Part shown: positions 43,522 to 53,319 of the stretch, in pieces
Layout of the letters: each line of letters begins with the position of its first letter
Position numbering within the stretch: the stretch's first letter is position 1
From: Mycolicibacterium rhodesiae JS60
GTDB lineage: Bacteria; Actinomycetota; Actinomycetes; Mycobacteriales; Mycobacteriaceae
Reading direction: 5' to 3'
Assembly: GCA_000230935.2 (NCBI GenBank)
Contig: AGIQ01000005.1
Location: forward strand, 62,001 to 126,000
Length of the DNA stretch: 64,000 bases
Position numbers and translations under genes: made by a program
The notes under the pieces: generated by a model
The model's database searches: none
What the model was told of the DNA's origin: nothing
Seen by the model: the letters and a program-made list of their open reading frames with translations, nothing else

Positions 43522-46463
43522 GCAACCACCAACTGCAGACCAGCCGACCCGTTGTTGCGCGGCTGATCCGCCGATTTTCGGTACTCGTCATCCTGGGATG
43601 GTTGGCCATTATCGTTGGTTTGAACTTTGGTCTTCCCACTCTGGAGCAAGTCCAAGCAGAGAACTCAGTATCACAGAGTCCCACCGATGCGCCGTCGTAT
43701 AAGGCGTCCCAGCGCATCTCCCAGGCGTTCCAGGCAGACCTGTCTGACAACAGCAGCTCTGGCAACACTGGTGCCAACTCTGGCAATAGCGCCGAGATCC
43801 AGTCAGACAGCATCGCTCCAGCGATGATTGTCTTGGAAGGTCAGCAGCCCCTTGGCGATGAGGCTCACCGGTACTACGACAGCCTGATCCACCAATTTCG
43901 CGACGACACCAAACACGTGCAGCACATCCAGGACTTCTGGGGTGACCCACTCACCAGAGATGCGGCGCAAAGCGCCGATGGCAAAGCGGCCTACGTTCAG
44001 CTGTCGCTCGCCGGGAAACCCGGTGAAACATTAGCCAACGAATCGGTTCAAGCCGTCGAACGCATCGTCGCGAACACCCCGGCCCCGCCGGGGGTCAAAA
44101 CGTACGTCACCGGCCCCGCGCCGATGGCCGCGGATTTGCTCAAGAGCGGCAACGAGACGGTCACCAAAATCACCTTGGTGAGCGTCGCGGTGATCTTCGT
44201 GACGTTGCTTCTGATCTACCGCTCACCTATCACGGTATTCCTCTTGTTGCTGATCGTCGGAATTCAACTGGAAGCCGCCCGTGGATTCGTAGCGCTACTC
44301 GGCCATCACGGAGTGGTCGGTCTCACCTCGTTGGCGGTCAATTTGTTGGTCGCCTTGGTGATTGCAGCGGGGACGGACTACGGCATCTTCTTCATCGGCC
44401 GCTATCACGAGGCGCGCTTGGCCGGGGAAGATCGGGAAACGGCGTACTACACGACCTACCGCAGTGTGGCCAAGGTTGTCCTGGCTACCGGTCTGACGGT
44501 GTCCGGCGCGACCCTCTGCCTCCATTTGACTCGATTGCCCTCCTTCCAGGTACTCGGCGTCCCCTGCGCGATAGCGGTCGCGGTCGCGGTCGCGGTCGCC
44601 CTGACACTGGTCCCGGCAGCGATTGCGGTCGGAAGCCGCTTCGGACTTTTCGAACCCAAAAGGACTGCCAGTACTCGCGGATGGCGCCGGATAGGCACGG
44701 CGGTTGTTCGCTGGCCTGCGCCTATCCTCGTAGCGTCCCTGGCGATTACCCTAATCGGACTTCTGACGTTGCCCGGATTCAACCCCGACTACAACGACCA
44801 ACATTTCCTCCCCCGGAATCTGTCTGGCACTGAGGGGCTCGAAGCGGCACAACGACACTTCCCGCCGTCCGCAATGATGTCCCCAGAGATTTTGATGGTG
44901 CAGACCGACCGCGACCTACGCAATCCAGCTGATTTCCTGGTCTTGAACAAATTGGCCAAGGCAATCCTTGCCGTCCCGGGCATCGAAAAAGTCCAAGCCC
45001 CGACAAGGCCTGCGGGGACGCCCGTCGCGCACTCGACGATTCCGTATTTGCTGAGCATTCAACAGGCCGGGCAACAGCAATTCATGTATTTCCAGAAGGC
45101 CCGCGCGAAAGAAATGCTCCTTCAGGCGGACGATTTGGCGAGATCCATCGCAATCATGAAGTACATGTACGACCTGACGAAACAATTGGTCGCCCTGACG
45201 CACCAAGCGGCGCTCAACACACATGAGATGCAGGATCTCACCAACCAGATACGCGATCAGATCGCGAATTTCGACGATTTCATCAGACCAGTGCGCAACT
45301 ATGTTTATTGGGAACCGCATTGTTACGATATTCCCCTTTGCTGGACGGTGCGAAGCGTATTCGACAGCCTCGACGGTGTCGACCTGGTGACCGATAATCT
45401 CAAGAAGTTGGTCGCGAACATCGACGAGGTCGACAGAATCATGCCGGAGATACTCACTCAGTTCCCGGAGACCATCTCGATGTTGACCACCTCACGAAAC
45501 ATGCTGCTCACAATGCACAGCACTATGTCGGGCACCCTCAACCTGATGGACGAGCAGGGCGACAATTCGACCGCTATGGGAAAAGCGTTTGACAGCGCCC
45601 AAAACGATGATTCCTTCTACCTTGGCCCGGAAGCCTTCAAGAGCCCTGACTTTCAACGAGTCATGAATATCTTCTTGTCACCGGACGGCAAGGCCGTTCG
45701 GATGCTCATAACCCAGAAGGGCGACCCCACGTCACCTGATGGAATCGGACGGGTGGACGCAATTAGAAGTGCGGCCGAGGAGGCCCTGAAGGGAACGCCG
45801 TTGGAAGGGTCACAGATCTTCCTCGCCGGCACCGCAGCTCAGGTGAAAGATCTGGTCACCGGCACCAAGTACGACATGATGATCGCCGTCGTCGCCGCCC
45901 TCTGCCTGATCTTCATTGTCATGATCATCATGACCAGAAGCCTTATTGCGGCCACGGTCATCGTCGGCACGATATTGCTGTCACTGGGCGCGTCCTTCGG
46001 ACTGTCGGTACTCGTCTGGCAGTATTTGCTTCACATCCAATTGCACTGGTCGGTACTCGTGATGACGGTGATCATCCTGCTGGCCGTGGGATCCGATTAC
46101 AATTTGCTGCTCGTTGCCCGGATCCGGGAAGAGCTCGGCGCTGGCATCAACACGGGGATCATCCGGGCCATGGCAGGCACCGGCAAGGTCGTGACAACCG
46201 CTGGGCTGGTGTTCGCATTCACCATGGCGTCGATGATCGTGAGTGACGTGATCAGCATCGGCCAGGTCGGCATGACAATCGCCATCGGCCTGCTGTTCGA
46301 CACGCTGATCGTGCGAGCGTTCATGACCCCGTCGATCGCTGCCCTGCTGGGGCGCTGGTTCTGGTGGCCCCAGACGGTCCGACCCCGGCCCGCCAGCACG
46401 ATGCTGCGGCCCACTGGACCACGCCCCTTGGTCCGTGCCCTATTACTGAACCAAGAGAAGTAA
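43518..46463 (+). CDS. mmpL: MmpL-family RND lipid transporter (first of pair)
   Basis: A 981-residue MmpL with twelve expected membrane helices. Seen: the proton-relay Asp-Tyr pairs GTDYGIFFIG (about residue 284) and GSDYNLLLVAR (about 857), FEPKRT cytoplasmic turn after helix 6, and a coiled-coil-rich insertion (about residues 515-640) with YWEPHCYDIPLC, typical of the MmpL4/MmpL5 cluster. A low-complexity Ser/Asn/Gly stretch (about residues 75-95) in the first porter domain is not shared by the second copy. ATG at 43518 overlaps the mmpS stop by 4 nt. In GPL producers, MmpL4a and MmpL4b together export the lipid; the same cooperation is inferred. Confidence 0.93.
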   Translation: MSNHQLQTSRPVVARLIRRFSVLVILGWLAIIVGLNFGLPTLEQVQAENSVSQSPTDAPSYKASQRISQAFQADLSDNSSSGNTGANSGNSAEIQSDSIAPAMIVLEGQQPLGDEAHRYYDSLIHQFRDDTKHVQHIQDFWGDPLTRDAAQSADGKAAYVQLSLAGKPGETLANESVQAVERIVANTPAPPGVKTYVTGPAPMAADLLKSGNETVTKITLVSVAVIFVTLLLIYRSPITVFLLLLIVGIQLEAARGFVALLGHHGVVGLTSLAVNLLVALVIAAGTDYGIFFIGRYHEARLAGEDRETAYYTTYRSVAKVVLATGLTVSGATLCLHLTRLPSFQVLGVPCAIAVAVAVAVALTLVPAAIAVGSRFGLFEPKRTASTRGWRRIGTAVVRWPAPILVASLAITLIGLLTLPGFNPDYNDQHFLPRNLSGTEGLEAAQRHFPPSAMMSPEILMVQTDRDLRNPADFLVLNKLAKAILAVPGIEKVQAPTRPAGTPVAHSTIPYLLSIQQAGQQQFMYFQKARAKEMLLQADDLARSIAIMKYMYDLTKQLVALTHQAALNTHEMQDLTNQIRDQIANFDDFIRPVRNYVYWEPHCYDIPLCWTVRSVFDSLDGVDLVTDNLKKLVANIDEVDRIMPEILTQFPETISMLTTSRNMLLTMHSTMSGTLNLMDEQGDNSTAMGKAFDSAQNDDSFYLGPEAFKSPDFQRVMNIFLSPDGKAVRMLITQKGDPTSPDGIGRVDAIRSAAEEALKGTPLEGSQIFLAGTAAQVKDLVTGTKYDMMIAVVAALCLIFIVMIIMTRSLIAATVIVGTILLSLGASFGLSVLVWQYLLHIQLHWSVLVMTVIILLAVGSDYNLLLVARIREELGAGINTGIIRAMAGTGKVVTTAGLVFAFTMASMIVSDVISIGQVGMTIAIGLLFDTLIVRAFMTPSIAALLGRWFWWPQTVRPRPASTMLRPTGPRPLVRALLLNQEK

Positions 46464-49409
46464 GTGGCGGATACCCAATTAGCGGCCGAATCGCCCGATC
46501 GGCCCCGACGATCCTTCGCCGCGCGGGCTATCCGCACACTGTCACCCTTGATCATTCTGGCCTGGGTGGCGTTGACACTCCTTGTGACCTTCGGCGTCCC
46601 CTGGCTGGAGATCGTCAGCCGAGAACATGCCGTGCCGATGGCCCCACAGGACGCACCCTCGGTGCTTGCCATGCAGCGAATGGGCAGCGCTTTCCAGGAG
46701 TTTGATTCGGACAGTTTCGCGATGCTCGTCATCGAGGGGCAGCAGGAACTCGGAGGGGGAGCCCACACCTATTACGACCAGTTGATTCATGCCCTGAGAA
46801 GCGACCCACAGCATGTGCGGCACGTACAGGATCTGTGGTCAGACCGACTCACGGCAGCTGGCGCTCAAAGCCAGGACGGCAAAGCCGTATACGCGCAACT
46901 GAACCTGGCAGGCAACACCGGCACGACACTGGGTCAAGACTCGGTTGCCGCAGTCCGCAGCATCATCGACAAGACGCCACCGCCCCCCGATATCAAGGTC
47001 TATCTCACCGGCCCATCCGCCCTCGTTACCGATATGGCCCAGGCGGGCGACCACTCGATGATCAAGCTGACCGCCGTCAGTGCCGTCATCATCTTTGTGG
47101 TACTGCTCTTCGTATACCGCTCACTCGTCACCGTCCTTGGTTTGTTGCTCACGGTCGGCATCGAAGTCCTGGTCGCCCGCGGTGTCGTCGCATTCCTAGC
47201 CGATCACGACCTCATCGGCCTTTCGACATTTGCGACCAGCTTGCTGGTGGCGCTTGCCATGGCAGCCGGAACCGATTACGGGATCTTCTTTTTCGGTCGC
47301 TACCAGGAACTGCGTCAAACCGGCGAGGACACCGAAACCGCCTATTACAACACCTACCGCAGTGTCGCGCCCGTCGTCTTGGGCTCCGGCCTGACCATTG
47401 CCGGCGCAATGCTCTGCCTGAGTTTCACCAGGGTGCCCATCTTCCAGTCCATGGGCGTACCGTCCGCCGTCGCGATGCTGGTCGCGGTCATCGTTGCCCT
47501 CACACTGGTGCCTGCGATTCTCTCTCTCGGCGGTCGACTGAAACTCTTCGAGCCCACGCGGCGGATCAAAACCGGTCGCTGGCGACGGATCGGCACGGCA
47601 GTTGTCCGCTGGCCCGCGCCCATTCTCCTCTCTACATTGGTCATCGCGTTGGTCGGACTGATCGCGCTGCCTGGCTACCAAACGAGTTACAAAGACCGTC
47701 TCTACGTACCGAAAGACCTACCCTCGAACCTGGGGTACGCGGCCGCCGACCGCCATTTCCCCGAAGCACGGATGATGCCCGATATCCTGATGATCGAATC
47801 CGATCATGATATGCGGAATCCGGCGGACTTCCTCGTCCTACACAAGCTCGCGAAAGCGATATTCAGGGTGCCCGGCATCTCGCGAGTGCAGGGAATAACC
47901 CGACCCAGAGGCACCCCCATTGAACACACGTCGATACCCTTCGTTATCGATGTGCAAAACGCGGGCATGCTCACCCAGATGACTTTCATGAAAGCGCGCA
48001 ACGACGAGATGCTCGAACAAGTCAGATTGATCGAGCGGCAAATCGAAGTGCAGAAACGTATGTATGAGGTGCAAAAGCAACTCAACAGCCTCGCGCATAG
48101 TTCATTTCTCACCGCAAAAGACACCTATGAACTCACGGAAACTCTTCGAGACACCATGGGGAATATCGACGACTTCTTCAGGCCGATTCGTAGTTATCTA
48201 TATTGGGAACCGCATTGCTACGATATTCCGCTATGCGCAACCGTACGATCCTTATTCGATACGTTCGACGCATTGGACCAAGTCACGGACAAAGCGAAGG
48301 CGATGCTGAATTACCTGGCAGAAGTGGATAGAATCACGCCTGAGATGATCGCGCAGATGCCGAAACTCATCGCCATTTCGGAAACTGCGCGCGACATGAT
48401 GCTCAGGATGCATGCCACAATGACCGGCAGCTTCAATCTAATAGATGATTCGTATTCAAACGCAATGGCCATGGGCCAGGCATTCGATGCGGCTCAGGAC
48501 GACGATACTTTCTTTCTGCCGCCCGAAATTTTCCAGAATCCCGAATTCCAAAAAGCGATGAGTTCTTATCTGTCACCTGACGGAAAAGCGGCGCGGTTCA
48601 TCATCTCCCATAAGGATGACCCCGCATCCCCCGGTGGCATCGGGAGTTCCTCCAAAATACGGTCGGCCGCTGAAGAGGCACTCAAAGCAACTCCATTGCA
48701 GGGGGCCAAGATCAATGTCGCTGGCACTGCCGCCACCTACAAGGACTTCAGCGAAGGCTCCAAGTACGATCTGTGGATCGCGGCCGTCGGTTCGCTCTGC
48801 CTGATTTTCATCATCATGCTCCTCATCACCCGGAGCTTGATCGCCTCCCTGGTGATTGTGGGCACGGTCGCACTTTCCCTAGGCACGTCGTTCGGGCTTT
48901 CAGTGCTGCTCTGGCAATACATTCTTGGCATTAATTTGCACTGGATGGTGCTCCCGATGTCCGTGATCGTGTTGTTGGCGGTCGGTTCCGACTACAACCT
49001 GCTATTGGTATCCCGCATAAAAGAAGAATTGGGCGCAGGCATAAACACCGGCATCATTCGTGCCATGGGTGGCAGCGGCAAGGTCGTGACGAACGCGGGC
49101 CTGGTATTCGCGTTCACCATGGCCGCACTGATAACCAGCGATTTGCTCATCATCGGTCAGGTCGGTATCACGATCGCCCTGGGCCTGCTATTCGACACCT
49201 TGGTCGTGCGTTCCTTGATGACTCCGGCGATCGCCGCGCTATTCGGTCGCTGGTTCTGGTGGCCACTGATCATTCGCCCGCGCCCGGCGAGCTTGATGCT
49301 CCGGTCGGAGGGACCGCGTCCCCTGGTGCGGGCCACCTTCCTGCGCAAGGATCATCCCGACGCCGCGGTCATCACCGAAATTCGCCAGGACGACGCGGTC
49401 CGCGGATAG
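46464..49409 (+). CDS. mmpL: MmpL-family RND lipid transporter (second of pair)
   Basis: A 981-residue paralogue directly abutting the first copy: its GTG follows the upstream TAA with no gap. Seen: GTDYGIFFFG (about residue 268), GSDYNLLLVSR (about 840), the YWEPHCYDIPLC block in the coiled-coil insertion, and a C-terminal FGRWFWWP shared with the first copy. Codon use in the coiled-coil region is somewhat AT-richer than in the membrane parts. Full length and all relay residues present, so both copies should be active. Probably the mmpL4b partner of the mmpL4a-type gene before it. Confidence 0.93.
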   Translation: MADTQLAAESPDRPRRSFAARAIRTLSPLIILAWVALTLLVTFGVPWLEIVSREHAVPMAPQDAPSVLAMQRMGSAFQEFDSDSFAMLVIEGQQELGGGAHTYYDQLIHALRSDPQHVRHVQDLWSDRLTAAGAQSQDGKAVYAQLNLAGNTGTTLGQDSVAAVRSIIDKTPPPPDIKVYLTGPSALVTDMAQAGDHSMIKLTAVSAVIIFVVLLFVYRSLVTVLGLLLTVGIEVLVARGVVAFLADHDLIGLSTFATSLLVALAMAAGTDYGIFFFGRYQELRQTGEDTETAYYNTYRSVAPVVLGSGLTIAGAMLCLSFTRVPIFQSMGVPSAVAMLVAVIVALTLVPAILSLGGRLKLFEPTRRIKTGRWRRIGTAVVRWPAPILLSTLVIALVGLIALPGYQTSYKDRLYVPKDLPSNLGYAAADRHFPEARMMPDILMIESDHDMRNPADFLVLHKLAKAIFRVPGISRVQGITRPRGTPIEHTSIPFVIDVQNAGMLTQMTFMKARNDEMLEQVRLIERQIEVQKRMYEVQKQLNSLAHSSFLTAKDTYELTETLRDTMGNIDDFFRPIRSYLYWEPHCYDIPLCATVRSLFDTFDALDQVTDKAKAMLNYLAEVDRITPEMIAQMPKLIAISETARDMMLRMHATMTGSFNLIDDSYSNAMAMGQAFDAAQDDDTFFLPPEIFQNPEFQKAMSSYLSPDGKAARFIISHKDDPASPGGIGSSSKIRSAAEEALKATPLQGAKINVAGTAATYKDFSEGSKYDLWIAAVGSLCLIFIIMLLITRSLIASLVIVGTVALSLGTSFGLSVLLWQYILGINLHWMVLPMSVIVLLAVGSDYNLLLVSRIKEELGAGINTGIIRAMGGSGKVVTNAGLVFAFTMAALITSDLLIIGQVGITIALGLLFDTLVVRSLMTPAIAALFGRWFWWPLIIRPRPASLMLRSEGPRPLVRATFLRKDHPDAAVITEIRQDDAVRG

Positions 49410-49523
49410 AAGCTGCCGGGCCAGGCGTGTCGACGCTGGTCAGATGTTCGCGGCGTTGTTTCGCAGACGAATACGCACTCGTGGCCCATCGCGAGCGACA
49501 GTTCATACCCAAATTCACAAGGG

Positions 49524-50711
49524 TCAAACGAGCGGACGCATCCCAACATTCGCGAGCGCTCCAATGGGGAAGCAAGCGAACAGGATAATCCCGACCACAA
49601 ACAGGATGCGCGTGCGCGCGGCAGGAGGCAGGGCCACTTCAGGCTGACTACTCGCGTAAAGCAGGTAAACGACGCCCACATCGAAACTGATTGTCACCCA
49701 CCACCTCGTCCAGTCGAGCGAGACCACAAATAGTGGAACGAACAGCAATACGCCGAAAGACACCCACACAAGCCTCCCTCGTAGCACGTTGCAGAATCTC
49801 GCAATCGGCACTCCCGAAATGTGATTGATGACCAAGATCGTCACCGCAAAGAGCAAAACCCCCAACACCGTCGACATGACCAATGCAACTGCACCTGCGT
49901 TGGCCACCATCCTGACGGCGTCAGCGGGAGTTTGATCGATGAAACTGACGGCATTCCGGCAAACGAAGTCGTGATAGTCGATGAAGTTTTGACCTACACG
50001 GCTTCGGTCGTGGGGGACCCGCGCGCAAAGCTGTGCCGAGATTCCACGGCGCCCAAATAGGGCTATTGCTAGCGAAACCACCAAACCCGGAGTTATTGCG
50101 CATAATGCACAGAGGCGCTGGATTTTGAACGACTGGTGCGCAGCAAGAACTACGATTACAGCAATCGCGCCGAGCGAGTACAGAAGCGGGATCGCTTCGT
50201 GGATGAGCGCGAGGACGCCGGTTGCGAGGCCAAAGACGGAACTCGCGAACACGATTTTCCGGCGGTCCTTCGTCCAGCTGAGCGTAACAGCGAACGCGGC
50301 TAGCGCCGCTCGGGCCAACAGATCGGGGTGCGGCGAATATATGGCGGTCGCGAACCCAAACGGCAGAACCGGTGTGAGCAAAGCCAGCATCAGACGTCGT
50401 TCAGAGCGGCCGAACCTGACGGATACCGTCCACGCAACCGCCGCGAGGCTGACGATAAAAAGCGCTGACACAAGCCAACGAATTGTCAAGACGGCACCGA
50501 AATAGAGGTCCGCGGGGGCGAGGTTAAGTATTTCGCCGGCAAGTCCGCGCCTCACAAAGCCCTGGCTGTAATCGACTGAGTAATAAGAGAACCAGAGCAT
50601 ATGGGGCATATAGCTCGCGTTAACGATTGTAAATCCCAGCCACAGCAATAAGAACAGCGCGATCATCGAATACCAAAGCCGATGTCGGCCACTCACCTTA
50701 TTGCGTAGCAT
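49524..50711 (-). CDS. Unrecognised polytopic membrane protein
   Basis: A 395-residue protein with roughly ten hydrophobic segments and short loops. Seen: a first segment near residues 14-32, then YYSVDYSQGFVRRGLAGEIL, a loop of the type seen in some GT-C-like membrane enzymes, IYSPHPDLLARAAL, and a central ALIHEAIPLLYSLG. I do not recognise a family with confidence. It could be a GT-C glycosyltransferase using a polyprenyl donor, or a transporter part. ATG at 50711; monocistronic between convergent mmpL and the rml operon end, 123 nt downstream of rmlCD. GC content is lower than in the rml genes. Confidence 0.7.
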   Translation of the reverse strand: MLRNKVSGRHRLWYSMIALFLLLWLGFTIVNASYMPHMLWFSYYSVDYSQGFVRRGLAGEILNLAPADLYFGAVLTIRWLVSALFIVSLAAVAWTVSVRFGRSERRLMLALLTPVLPFGFATAIYSPHPDLLARAALAAFAVTLSWTKDRRKIVFASSVFGLATGVLALIHEAIPLLYSLGAIAVIVVLAAHQSFKIQRLCALCAITPGLVVSLAIALFGRRGISAQLCARVPHDRSRVGQNFIDYHDFVCRNAVSFIDQTPADAVRMVANAGAVALVMSTVLGVLLFAVTILVINHISGVPIARFCNVLRGRLVWVSFGVLLFVPLFVVSLDWTRWWVTISFDVGVVYLLYASSQPEVALPPAARTRILFVVGIILFACFPIGALANVGMRPLV

Positions 50712-50834
50712 ATTCTAGGCTATGGTCACACGCCAAGTCAGCATATTGCTTCGAACCGCTCGACCGACAGAAGATGACATGAGATGCATAATATAGTGGG
50801 CATCGAATTCCGTGAGACGGTCCCGCAGTTCGCG

Positions 50835-52304
50835 CTATCGACACGAATCTGATCTCTCAGTTGGAGAGCGCCGCCTTGCCAATTGGTCACCGGCTTCCAA
50901 CCGGATGTAGTTCACCAGCGTCTCGTCGGCGGCGGCAGGGGCAAACCCGGTGGACTCGATCTTCGTCAGGTCGAGCACACCGCTGAGCGGGCGCGGCGAC
51001 ACCGGATTCGTTGCCGCGCTGAAGTACTCGGCAGTGGATACCCCGGTCACCCGGTTCGGATCGTGGCCGGCGAGCTCGAAGGTGCGCCGGGCCACGTCCG
51101 CCCAGGAGGTGACGGGCCCGGACCCCGTCATGTTGTACGTCCCGTATGGCGCGCGGCTCTCAAGAAGGTGCCGGATCGCCCTGGCCAGCTCAGAGGTGAA
51201 CGTCAAGCGACCAAACTGGTCGTCGACCACCGAAGGGTCAATACCCCGATCGGCCAGAGAAAGCATGGTGCGCACGAAGTTTCGGCCTTCACCGATCACC
51301 CACGAGGTGCGCAGGGTGTAGTACCGGTCCAGCGTCGAGATGATCTGATCGCCTGCGGCTTTCGTCTGTCCGTAGACGCCGAGGGGGGCCATCGGATCGT
51401 CTTCGCGGTAGGGCCGGGTCGAGGTGCCGTCGAAGACGTAGTCGGTCGACACGTGCACGACGGTCAGCCCGTGCGATGCCGCGACGCGCGCCAGATTCGC
51501 GACGCCGGTGACGTTGGCGGCCCACGCCGCAACGCGGCCTTCGGCGGTCTCCGCGGTATCCACCGCCGTGTAGGCCGCGGCATTGATGATGGTGCCGTAC
51601 TCGCGCCACCGGCGTGCGGTGGCGAAATCGTCCGAGCTGAGGTCGACGTCCGGGAGGTCGACGTACTCGACGTGGGAAACGCCGTCGTAGGCCGCTTGCA
51701 GAGCGCGGCCGAGTTGGCCGCCACAACCGATCACCAGGATCTTGCGGGGCTGCACCGGGACGACGTCGGACAGCGGCCCCTGGGCCTTGTCCTTGGCGGA
51801 CAGCTCGGCCTGATCCAACGGGATCGGCCAGTCGATGGCGATGGTCTCATCGGCCGGATTCAGCGAGGTGTAGATGCCGTCGGGCGAGTAGTGGTCGTTG
51901 ACCAGGTAGGTGTAGGCGGTGTTGGGTTCCAGCGTCTGAAATCCGTTGCCGACCCCCTGCGGCACGAACACGGCACGCGACGGATCGACCTGCGCGGTCA
52001 CCACGGTTCCGAACGTCGGGCCGTCCCGCAGATCGACCCACACGCAGAAGATGCGCCCGGTGGCGACCGAAATGTACTTGTCCCACGGCTCAGCGTGGAT
52101 TCCACGCGTGGTGCCTGCCGATTCGTTGAACGAGACGTTGTTCTGAACCGGCCCGAAGTCGGGCATTCCGGCGGCAACCATCTTTTCGCGCTGCCAGTTC
52201 TCTTTGAACCAGCCGCGATTGTCGCCATGTACGGGCAGATCCCAGATGACAAGTCCTGGAATGGCAGTGGCCGTCGGCCGCAGCGACTTGCCGAGCTCCG
52301 TCAT
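50835..52304 (-). CDS. rmlCD: RmlC-RmlD fusion: dTDP-4-keto-6-deoxyglucose epimerase / dTDP-4-keto-rhamnose reductase
   Basis: A 489-residue fusion. Residues 1-180 are the RmlC cupin: GLVIWDLPVHGDNRGWFKEN, NNVSFNESAGTTRGIHAEP and VFVPQGVGNGFQTLE. Residues about 187-470 are RmlD: KILVIGCGGQLGRAL, NAAAYTAVDTAE, HVSTDYVFDG and VYGQTKAAGD (YxxxK). It completes dTDP-L-rhamnose together with RmlA and RmlB, 16 nt upstream. Such RmlC-RmlD fusions occur in actinobacteria; the two genes are separate in many mycobacteria. ATG at 52304. A Ser/Arg-rich C-terminal tail is not conserved. Confidence 0.92.
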   Translation of the reverse strand: MTELGKSLRPTATAIPGLVIWDLPVHGDNRGWFKENWQREKMVAAGMPDFGPVQNNVSFNESAGTTRGIHAEPWDKYISVATGRIFCVWVDLRDGPTFGTVVTAQVDPSRAVFVPQGVGNGFQTLEPNTAYTYLVNDHYSPDGIYTSLNPADETIAIDWPIPLDQAELSAKDKAQGPLSDVVPVQPRKILVIGCGGQLGRALQAAYDGVSHVEYVDLPDVDLSSDDFATARRWREYGTIINAAAYTAVDTAETAEGRVAAWAANVTGVANLARVAASHGLTVVHVSTDYVFDGTSTRPYREDDPMAPLGVYGQTKAAGDQIISTLDRYYTLRTSWVIGEGRNFVRTMLSLADRGIDPSVVDDQFGRLTFTSELARAIRHLLESRAPYGTYNMTGSGPVTSWADVARRTFELAGHDPNRVTGVSTAEYFSAATNPVSPRPLSGVLDLTKIESTGFAPAAADETLVNYIRLEAGDQLARRRSPTERSDSCR

Positions 52305-52320
52305 TGCGTGTGCTTTCCTG

Positions 52321-53319
52321 TCATTGCCCGAGACGGGTGTAGAACGCTTCGGTGGCGGCTTTGGCAGGCGCCCACCAGTTTTCGTGGTCGCGATACCAGT
52401 CGATAGTCGCGGTCAGTCCTTGCTCGAAGTCAGGGTAAAGTGGTCGCCAGCCGAGTTCGTCGCGCAGTTTCGTCGCATCGATGGCGTACCGCAGATCGTG
52501 GCCGGTCCGGTCCGGGACTTTGTCGTAGGCGTCAGCATCGTGACCCATGATCGTCAGAATCAGTTCGACGACGGTCTTGTTGTCCTTCTCGCCGTTGGCC
52601 CCGATCAGGTACGTCTCCCCGATACGGCCTCGTTCCAGGATCAGCAACACCGCCGACGAATGGTCATCGGCGTGGATCCAGTCACGGACGTTGAGACCAT
52701 TTCCGTACAGCTTGGGTCGTGCACCACACAAGACGTTGGTGATCTGGCGGGGAATGAACTTCTCGACGTGCTGGTAGGGGCCATAGTTGTTGGAGCAGTT
52801 GGAAATTGTCGCCGCCAACCCGTAGGAGCGCATCCAGGCTCGCACCAACAGGTCACTGCCCGCCTTGGTCGACGAATACGGTGAGGACGGGTTGTAGGGG
52901 CTGGACTCGGTGAATCGGCCCGGATCGTCCAACGCCAGGTCGCCGTACACCTCGTCGGTCGAGATGTGGTGGTAGCGGACGCCGTACTTGCGGACTGCCT
53001 CGAGCAACGTGAATGTGCCGATCAGGTTCGTGTGAAGGAACGGCTCGGGGTCATCGAGGGAGTTGTCGTTGTGCGTTTCCGCGGCGTAATGCACAACGCT
53101 GTCAGCGGTGGCCACCAGTTTGTCGACCACCTCGGCATTGGCGACATCACCCTGGACGAAGGTCACCCGGTCTTCGGGCAGGCTGGCCAACGACTCGCGA
53201 TTACCGGCATAGGTCAGTTTGTCCAGCACGATGATGTGGTGGTCGGTGTGCTCGACTGCGTAATGCACGAAGTTCGATCCGATGAAGCCCGCACCTCCGG
53301 TGACCAGAAGCTGAGTCAC
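52321..53319 (-). CDS. rmlB: dTDP-glucose 4,6-dehydratase
   Basis: A 332-residue extended SDR, second step of dTDP-rhamnose synthesis. Seen: LVTGGAGFIGSNFVHY, HYAAETHNDNSLDDP, STDEVYGDL (catalytic DE pair), SPYSSTKAGSDLL (YxxxK) and NCSNNYGPYQHVEKFIPR. GTG at 53319 overlaps the rmlA stop as GTGA. All residues for dehydration and NAD cycling are present. It also could feed dTDP-sugars to other branches, such as 6-deoxytalose for GPL-type glycolipids. Confidence 0.96.
   Translation of the reverse strand: MTQLLVTGGAGFIGSNFVHYAVEHTDHHIIVLDKLTYAGNRESLASLPEDRVTFVQGDVANAEVVDKLVATADSVVHYAAETHNDNSLDDPEPFLHTNLIGTFTLLEAVRKYGVRYHHISTDEVYGDLALDDPGRFTESSPYNPSSPYSSTKAGSDLLVRAWMRSYGLAATISNCSNNYGPYQHVEKFIPRQITNVLCGARPKLYGNGLNVRDWIHADDHSSAVLLILERGRIGETYLIGANGEKDNKTVVELILTIMGHDADAYDKVPDRTGHDLRYAIDATKLRDELGWRPLYPDFEQGLTATIDWYRDHENWWAPAKAATEAFYTRLGQ

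Noticed and set aside
49410..49523. A rho-independent terminator between the converging mmpL and membrane-protein genes
   Set aside because: No stable stem followed by a T-run could be seen on either strand.
50883..52406. 507-codon plus-strand open frame opposite rmlCD
   Set aside because: Antisense to the RmlC-RmlD fusion with all its motifs; low-complexity shadow.
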